Source: Candidatus Zophobacter franzmannii (GTDB lineage Bacteria; Cloacimonadota; Cloacimonadia; Cloacimonadales; JAFGVF01). Taken from it: DNA of 6,185 nucleotides. The notes below the pieces were generated by a model that searched no databases, was not told the origin of the DNA, and saw only the letters and a list, made by a program, of their open reading frames with translations. The position numbers were made by a program, and so were the translations under genes. Positions 1-6,185 of this stretch are shown piece after piece; position 1 is the first letter of the stretch, and each line of letters starts with the position of its first letter. Location of the stretch: assembly GCA_030765245.1 (NCBI GenBank), contig JAVCCX010000004.1:1-6185 (forward strand), in the 5' to 3' direction.

Positions 1-314
1 AAACAATAGTCTGTGTTCTCGTAAACGAAGCCTTCTCGTTTAATATCATCTAATGAATTTGGTGTAAGATATACTTCACACCCTTTTCTAACATCAATAT
101 TAAGAGATTTATCCTTAACAAGAGCTTTGAGTTTATCAATAGCATTTGAAATTATAGCAGAATCAGTATTATACATACCTTTAAGATAATGAGGTGTAGC
201 GAAAACAGTTGTTACACCGTTTTCGCACATCTGCTGAATAATATTCATTACTGCTTTCTCGTCATTCGACCCATCATCAACATGAGTCAAAATATGAGAG
301 TGTATATCAATCAT
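1..314 (-). CDS. CpsB/YwqE-like PHP-domain phosphatase, N-terminal part (runs off left edge)
   Basis: Only the first 104 codons are present; the frame is open to the window edge. The N-terminus reads MIDIHSHIL followed by VDDG. This is the HxH metal-binding motif (H5, H7) and the adjacent Asp pair (D13, D14) of the PHP fold. ATPH (39-42) and GCE (78-80) supply a further His and Glu that fit the metal ligands of this family. The order and spacing match the CpsB/CapC/YwqE group: manganese-dependent protein-tyrosine phosphatases that act on BY-kinases in capsule or exopolysaccharide control, normally about 240-260 aa. The ATG directly follows the TAA of the upstream gene with no gap. The nearest Shine-Dalgarno-like AAAGGA (328-333) lies 13 nt away, which is too far to be ideal, so translation may depend on reinitiation. 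The start is firm because the HxH motif begins at residue 5. The substrate is unknown; another PHP phosphoesterase role is possible. Confidence 0.85.
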   Translation of the reverse strand, partial: MIDIHSHILTHVDDGSNDEKAVMNIIQQMCENGVTTVFATPHYLKGMYNTDSAIISNAIDKLKALVKDKSLNIDVRKGCEVYLTPNSLDDIKREGFVYENTDYC

Positions 315-1199
315 TTAAGGTAATCTATCCTTTATAATATGTACAAATTCCATCAAGACTTCATTGTGAGGCATGTTTTTAATCATCCTTGCCGAGTCAT
401 TCAACAGCTTTTCAGCAGTCTTCTTTGACTTTTCCAACCCAATGAGTCCGGGGTAATCTGCTTTGTTCTTTCTTTTAATCCTAAGTTCCTGTTCTTCATC
501 ATCTACACTACCTATGTCTCCAAGTATATCGTTCACTATATAATAGGCTAATCCAATATTCATAGCAAAGTTACCAAGAGTAATCATCAGGTTTTCTTCA
601 GTTCCATTTATAATACAAGCCATTTCTGTTCCAGCTTGTAGTAAGGAACCCATCTTTTTCATGTAGATATATTTTAGAACATTTATTCGGATATTCTTTT
701 TTATTGAAATCTGATCAACAGCTTCTCCACCAATATACCCATGAGATGATAGAGTTCTTGATATTGTTCTAATACATTGAATTGCTTTCTTCTTATCAGA
801 TATCTCAGCTAATACGCCGTACGACATCGTTATAAGAGAATCACCTGCTAAAATTGCAGTAGCAGGATCAAACTCTAAATGAGCACTCTTCTTTTCATAG
901 AAAAAATCAACATCATTAAGATTCGGCAAAGAACTGTGTATAACCATCGCTTTATGCACCATCTCTAGAGCACAGGCACATGGGATTACAGGAGATAATG
1001 TATTAACATTCTTCTTACCTCTAAGCATCTCATGAACTGCAAAAACCATTATCGGATACCAACGCATACCTTCAGCGTATAGCACATGGTTTACAGTTTT
1101 CTTCAACTTAGGGTGCGCATCCTCAATAGTATCAATATACTTATGAAGATTATCTTCTAAAATCTTCTGTCGCGATTCAAAGTATTTCTGAACAAGCAA
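315..1199 (-). CDS. Degenerate polyprenyl synthetase-like protein (isoprenoid synthase fold), probable non-canonical or inactive enzyme
   Basis: This 294-aa protein is close to the usual length of (2E,6E)-farnesyl or geranylgeranyl diphosphate synthases and keeps their landmarks in order. These are a GGKRxRP equivalent (AEGMRWYP, 42-49), ALEMVH (77-82), ATAILAGD (113-120), GGEAVD (157-162), KMG (182-184), IGLAYYIVNDILGD (215-228) and KADYPGLIGLE (246-256). The catalytic positions are altered. The first Asp-rich motif, normally DDLPxMD, reads SSLPNLN (89-95). The following RR pair is F100-Y101. The second motif, normally FQxxDDILD, reads YYxxNDILG (219-227). The GGKR lysine is Met45. These positions normally bind magnesium and the allylic and isopentenyl diphosphates, so standard chain elongation is doubtful. 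The frame is intact and the fold motifs are kept, so it does not look like a decaying pseudogene. It starts at TTG, chosen because AAGGAG lies 6 nt upstream. It begins 3 nt after gyrA. The actual function is unknown. Confidence 0.8.
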   Translation of the reverse strand: MLVQKYFESRQKILEDNLHKYIDTIEDAHPKLKKTVNHVLYAEGMRWYPIMVFAVHEMLRGKKNVNTLSPVIPCACALEMVHKAMVIHSSLPNLNDVDFFYEKKSAHLEFDPATAILAGDSLITMSYGVLAEISDKKKAIQCIRTISRTLSSHGYIGGEAVDQISIKKNIRINVLKYIYMKKMGSLLQAGTEMACIINGTEENLMITLGNFAMNIGLAYYIVNDILGDIGSVDDEEQELRIKRKNKADYPGLIGLEKSKKTAEKLLNDSARMIKNMPHNEVLMEFVHIIKDRLP

Positions 1200-1202
1200 G
1201 AC

Positions 1203-3707
1203 TTACTCCTTATCTCCATTAGAATCCTTAACTTTATCGTCTGTTGCTTCAACAGACTCATCTTCCACTTCATCATGACGATTAGTTGGTATAACAGTTA
1301 TGTCAAATACTTTATCTTTATTTTTAAGATTAATTAATGTAACACCCTGTGTATTTCTACCAATTGAGTTAATTTCTGATACATGTTGCCTGATAATCAT
1401 ACCATTCTTGGTAACAATCATCAGATCATCTTCATCATTAACTTTCATCAACGAAACGAGCTCGCCATTTCTAGTCGTAGTCTTTAGTGTTATGACACCT
1501 TTAGTTCCTCTATTTTTGGTTACATAAGAGCCTAAATCAGTTCTCTTACCAAAACCACATTCACTAATTGCTAAGAGTGAATCTTCGGTCTCAGGGTCAG
1601 TTGCAACCATTGAAACAACATTATCATCATTTCTGAGAGTTATGCCTCGGACACCTTGTGAGTTCCTACCGACAGCTCTAACTTGCACCTCATTAAATCT
1701 ATTGCAATATCCATGACGAGTAGCTAAGATTATGTCATCCGCACCGTTAGTAATCAGAGCTTCGATTAGCTCATCTCCTTCAACAAGTTTAATAGCAATT
1801 ATACCACTTGATCTTGGATTAGAGAATTTACTAAGAGTGGATTTCTTGACTAAACCTCTCTTAGTTGACATCATTATATATTTATCATCCTGATTAAGGT
1901 TCTTTGTAGAAACAAAGGCTTCAATCTTCTCATCAGTTTTTAAAGGAAGCAGATTTACTATTGCTTTACCCCTTGATAAACGCGAGCCATCCGGTATCTC
2001 ATAAACTTTAAGCCAGAAGCACTGACCGAAGTTGGTAAAGAAGAGGATATAGTCATGCGTTGATGCGAGGAAGATGCTCACTACGAAGTCAGTTTCTTTG
2101 AGGTTAGATCCCCTAAGACCACGACCTCCCCTACCCTGACTCTTATATGAACTTGCAGTCATTCTTTTTATATAACCCTGATGTGATATCGTAACCACAA
2201 CAGTCTCTTCAGGAATTAAATCTTCAATTGATAAATCACCTGTGTCAGCAACGATGGAAGTACCACGAGGATCAGCATACTTATTTTTGATATAAGCAAT
2301 CTCATCCTTAATCATCTGCATCTGCAGTTCGCGAGTTGAAAGTAATTCTCTTAACCCTGATATCTTTGAAAGTATCTCATTATACTCTTGTTCAATCTTA
2401 TCTCTCTCTAAGCCGGTTAAGCGCTGGAGTCTCATTTCGAGAATAGCTTTAGCTTGTCGCTCGCTAAATTTAAACTTCTCCTGTAACTTTTCAGAAGCTT
2501 CAGGAGCATTTTTAGACGCTCTAATTGTTGCTATAACTTCGTCAATATGATCTAGGGCAATTCTAAAACCTTCTAAAAGATGGAGTCTTGCTTCTGCATT
2601 ACGAAGTTCAAAATTAGCTCTACGGACAATTACTTGATGTCTGAAGTCTATGAACTGTTGTATCATAGTCTTCATATCTAATATTTTAGGTATCCCATCT
2701 ACAAGACAAAGGTTAATTACACTAAAAGTAGATTGAAGTTGAGAGTATTTATATAGTTTGTTGAGAACAATTGAGGCATCGGCATTACGCTTTACTTTTA
2801 TTACAAGGCGCATTCCCTGACGACCTGATTCATCTCTAATATCACTAATCCCTTCGATCTTCTTAATCTTAACCAGGTCAGCAATCTTCTCAATCAAGAG
2901 AGTTTTGTTCAACTGATATGGAATCTCTGAGATAATGATATATTCAGCATCTTTCTTAATCTCAATATCAGCTTTACCTCGAACCTTAAGTTTTCCTCTC
3001 CCGGTTTCAAAATAATCATGGATAGGTGTCTTACCGACGATAAAACCTTTTGTTGGGAAATCCGGTCCCTGAATGTATGGCAAGAAATCCAGTGGTTGCA
3101 TATCCGGATTGTCAACTAAAGCTACAACACCATCACAGACTTCTCCCAGATTATGGGGAGGCATACTTGTTGCCATACCAACCGCAATACCACTAGAACC
3201 GTTAACAAGAAGATTCGGTATTTTCGCAGGGAAGATAACCGGTTCTTTTCTTGTCTCATCGTAATTTGAACGATAATCTACTGTCTCTTTATCTAAATCA
3301 TCCAACATTTCAGTTGTAATTCTCTGCAGTCTTGCCTCAGTATAACGCATAGCAGCAGGTGGATCACCATCAATTGAACCAAAGTTACCCTGACCGTCAA
3401 TAAGTGGGTATCTCATATTCCAGGGCTGAGCCAATCTTACAAGAGTTGGATAAACTACCTGTTCACCATGGCGATAGTACTTACCTGATGTATCACCGGC
3501 AATCTTAGCACATTTTCTGAAATGAGCACCGGGTTTCAGGTTCAATTCATGCATTGCGAAGATGATTCTACGTTGAGAAGGTTTAAGACCATCTCTAACA
3601 TCCGGCAAGGCACGCGCTACAATCACACTCATGGAATATTCCATGTATGATTTCTTTAATTCATCCTCTATCTGTATGGGTATAATTCTTGAATCTGTAT
3701 CTTTCAT
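1203..3707 (-). CDS. gyrA: DNA gyrase subunit A
   Basis: This complete 834-aa protein is the DNA breakage-reunion and wrapping subunit of gyrase, a cytoplasmic type IIA topoisomerase working with GyrB. The catalytic tyrosine is Y122 in AAMRYTEAR, with R121 beside it; R32, R47 and H80 are also kept, in the same numbering as E. coli. The order is winged-helix/tower (about 30-340), coiled-coil arm (about 345-480) with the exit-gate region AKAILEMRLQRLTGLE (419-434), then a C-terminal beta-pinwheel. The GyrA-box is QGRGGRG (524-530). Related blade repeats recur near 574, 628, 676, 728 and 780, which fits six blades and distinguishes GyrA from ParC. The C-terminus (811-834) is strongly acidic, a feature known to tune wrapping in other GyrAs. 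Odd points: Y78 replaces the usual His, R79 replaces Pro, and the quinolone positions 83 and 87 are Gln and Pro. The start has GGGGAG 5 nt upstream and lies 11 nt after gyrB. Confidence 0.98.
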   Translation of the reverse strand: MKDTDSRIIPIQIEDELKKSYMEYSMSVIVARALPDVRDGLKPSQRRIIFAMHELNLKPGAHFRKCAKIAGDTSGKYYRHGEQVVYPTLVRLAQPWNMRYPLIDGQGNFGSIDGDPPAAMRYTEARLQRITTEMLDDLDKETVDYRSNYDETRKEPVIFPAKIPNLLVNGSSGIAVGMATSMPPHNLGEVCDGVVALVDNPDMQPLDFLPYIQGPDFPTKGFIVGKTPIHDYFETGRGKLKVRGKADIEIKKDAEYIIISEIPYQLNKTLLIEKIADLVKIKKIEGISDIRDESGRQGMRLVIKVKRNADASIVLNKLYKYSQLQSTFSVINLCLVDGIPKILDMKTMIQQFIDFRHQVIVRRANFELRNAEARLHLLEGFRIALDHIDEVIATIRASKNAPEASEKLQEKFKFSERQAKAILEMRLQRLTGLERDKIEQEYNEILSKISGLRELLSTRELQMQMIKDEIAYIKNKYADPRGTSIVADTGDLSIEDLIPEETVVVTISHQGYIKRMTASSYKSQGRGGRGLRGSNLKETDFVVSIFLASTHDYILFFTNFGQCFWLKVYEIPDGSRLSRGKAIVNLLPLKTDEKIEAFVSTKNLNQDDKYIMMSTKRGLVKKSTLSKFSNPRSSGIIAIKLVEGDELIEALITNGADDIILATRHGYCNRFNEVQVRAVGRNSQGVRGITLRNDDNVVSMVATDPETEDSLLAISECGFGKRTDLGSYVTKNRGTKGVITLKTTTRNGELVSLMKVNDEDDLMIVTKNGMIIRQHVSEINSIGRNTQGVTLINLKNKDKVFDITVIPTNRHDEVEDESVEATDDKVKDSNGDKE
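1206..1211 (-). promoter_or_regulatory. Shine-Dalgarno of the polyprenyl synthetase-like gene, inside the gyrA 3' end
   Basis: On the minus strand AAGGAG forms the last two sense codons of gyrA (Lys-Glu) just before its TAA, and lies 6 nt before a TTG codon at 1199. The strong match and good spacing decide the TTG start. Ribosomes finishing gyrA would cover this site, which suggests translational coupling. Confidence 0.75.
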
Positions 3708-3712
3708 TCTTT

Positions 3713-3718
3713 CTCCCC
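3713..3718 (-). promoter_or_regulatory. Ribosome binding site of gyrA
   Basis: GGGGAG sits on the minus strand in the 11-nt gap between gyrB and gyrA, directly after the gyrB stop codon and 5 nt before the gyrA ATG. No separate gyrA promoter can fit in this gap, so gyrA is expressed from upstream, presumably with gyrB. Confidence 0.75.
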
Positions 3719-5625
<1,907 letters not shown>

Positions 5626-5679
5626 ACTTTCAATTTAAAGGTTATATTTAACTAATTATTATCATATATTTCAAATTAC

Positions 5680-5707
5680 ATTATTCCCACTCAGACTATA
5701 CTGTCAA
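5680..5707 (-). promoter_or_regulatory. Probable sigma70-type promoter of the gyrB-gyrA operon
   Basis: On the minus strand a perfect -35 box TTGACA (5707-5702) is followed by a 16-nt spacer and AATAAT (5685-5680), a five-of-six match to TATAAT. Transcription would start near 5673, giving a leader of about 55 nt before gyrB. The region from the -10 box to the start codon is very AT-rich. It is the best promoter match in the gap upstream of gyrB. This is pattern matching only; no transcript evidence is available. Confidence 0.6.
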
Positions 5708-5727
5708 CATAAAACGGCTATTTTATG
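5708..5727. repeat. 7-bp palindrome abutting the gyrB -35 box (possible operator)
   Basis: CATAAAA and TTTTATG form a perfect inverted repeat around a 6-nt centre. On the minus strand it ends at the base directly before TTGACA. That position is typical of an activator or repressor site. It is AT-rich and could be chance; on the plus strand it is followed by five T's, but no plus-strand gene needs a terminator there. Confidence 0.4.
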
Positions 5728-5750
5728 GCTTTTTATTCAAAAGTGACCTA

Positions 5751-5839
5751 ATACCCCTCTTGAGTCGTTTTATCCTAAAATATCCCCCTTTTTGTTCGCT
5801 ATATTTTAGCAATAGGACTTTCAGTAGGTGCTATACCCC
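5751..5839 (-). repeat. Three short G-rich motifs upstream of the gyrB promoter
   Basis: On the minus strand GGGGTAT occurs at 5839-5833 and 5757-5751, with a variant GGGGGAT at 5788-5782. Each stands out in AT-rich sequence and is followed within about 10 nt by an ACC or AGG triplet. The start-to-start spacings are 51 and 31 bp, near five and three helical turns. No known binding protein is recognised. Confidence 0.35.
5775..5809. repeat. 9-bp inverted repeat in the gyrB upstream region
   Basis: CTAAAATAT (5775-5783) and ATATTTTAG (5801-5809) are perfect reverse complements separated by 17 nt. The spacer contains a CCCCC-TTTTT run on the plus strand. It may be a spaced protein-binding site or only an AT-rich coincidence. 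Confidence 0.35.
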
Positions 5840-6012
5840 TATTTTAAGAGGGCTTAAGGCTTTTTGTGGTTAATTGGTTACTTTTTGGGAGTTTTCTAAC
5901 AAAGCTTTAGTTGTCAGTCATATAGCTATAAAATCTTATAAGGAATAATTTTTAGATATTTGTCTTTAAAAAAGTTTATAACAGTGACTTAACTATAATT
6001 TTGTCATCTTTT

Positions 6013-6185
6013 TTATAGAGTCTCGGAAATGCTCCGAATTATGTAAGATGATACCCATAACCCCATTGTAGCTGTTAAATATGAAACTGAACCAATTGGT
6101 TCTCTTTCGCGACCTCTGGTTACCTTTTCTTCAACAAAATCATCAGTTTCATCATACAATTCTCGTACTTTTTCGGTTGAAAATA
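6013..6185 (-). CDS. Unrecognised protein, C-terminal 56 residues (runs in from right edge)
   Basis: One minus-strand frame stays open from the window edge to a TAA at 6015-6013. The visible end is strongly charged at first (EKVRELYDETDDFVEEKVTRGRERE, about residues 4-28 of the visible part), with acidic residues and then Arg/Glu. It then becomes hydrophobic (SYLTATMGLWVSSYIIRS, 34-51), and that last part could be an amphipathic helix or a weak membrane segment. The composition looks protein-like, and the opposite-strand frame does not. I do not recognise a family. It is about 395 bp upstream of gyrB and is probably a separate transcription unit, although no clear terminator is seen. Confidence 0.55.
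   Translation of the reverse strand, partial: FSTEKVRELYDETDDFVEEKVTRGREREPIGSVSYLTATMGLWVSSYIIRSISETL

Noticed and set aside
315..1199. The synthase-like gene as a pseudogene
   Set aside because: The frame is intact over the full family length, the structural motifs and the strong ribosome binding site are kept, and only active-site positions are changed.
3073..3264. Open frames on the plus strand and in other minus frames inside gyrA and gyrB
   Set aside because: They lie wholly inside well-conserved gyrase coding sequence, have no ribosome binding site and show no family motif; they are shadows of the real frames.
1203..3707. Alternative identity of the subunit A gene as parC (topoisomerase IV)
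   Set aside because: A GyrA-box, six blade repeats, an acidic tail and direct coupling to gyrB all favour GyrA.
5865..5873. DnaA-box-like TTAACCACA (minus strand), with a weaker TTATCCTAA at 5770-5778, suggesting an origin near gyrB
   Set aside because: The first differs from TTATCCACA at a conserved position and the second has two mismatches. There is no cluster of boxes and no dnaA or dnaN in view.
5968..5998. Possible terminator for the gene ending at 6013: a weak hairpin on the minus strand followed by six T's
   Set aside because: The stem is only four plus three A/U-rich pairs with a bulge and has almost no GC content, so it cannot be called with confidence.
6081..6185. Plus-strand frame starting at ATG 6081 and open to the right edge
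   Set aside because: It is antisense to the more protein-like minus-strand frame, is rich in Phe, His, Gln and Leu, and has no Shine-Dalgarno before the ATG.

Overview
This is an AT-rich bacterial window carrying one compact minus-strand gene cluster. In transcription order (right to left) it holds gyrB (5617 to 3719), gyrA (3707 to 1203), a diverged polyprenyl-synthetase homologue (1199 to 315) and the first 104 codons of a PHP-domain gene of the CpsB/YwqE type (314 to 1, running off the left edge). The gaps between genes are 11, 3 and 0 nt, so they very probably form one operon. The right edge (6185 to 6013) holds the C-terminal end of another minus-strand protein that I do not recognise. 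I see no RNA gene, insertion sequence or CRISPR array.

The only long non-coding stretch is 5618-6012. It contains a good sigma70-like promoter for gyrB (TTGACA, 16 nt, AATAAT) and a 7-bp palindrome abutting the -35 box. Upstream of these are several short recurring motifs: three GGGG-TAT-like elements and two copies of AAAAAGCC(T/A)TAA.

The two gyrase subunits are complete. Together they form the A2B2 enzyme that introduces negative supercoils. GyrB is the short type without the large insert of enterobacterial GyrB. GyrA has a GyrA-box, six pinwheel-blade repeats and an acidic tail. GyrA residue numbers match E. coli numbering around the active site, which makes several substitutions easy to see: Tyr at 78, Arg at 79, Gln at 83 and Pro at 87. 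GyrB has Trp where E. coli has Lys447. The third gene has the polyprenyl-synthetase fold signature, but the aspartates of the first Asp-rich motif are gone and the second motif is damaged. It is therefore unlikely to be an ordinary prenyl diphosphate synthase, and it is the most interesting item here.

The organism cannot be named from this window. The gyrase sequences look like those of a diderm lineage outside Proteobacteria. The PLWGKML stretch in GyrB reminds me of spirochaetes, and the DGDPPAAMRYTEAR stretch in GyrA reminds me of planctomycete/PVC or related candidate phyla. These are recollections, not searches.
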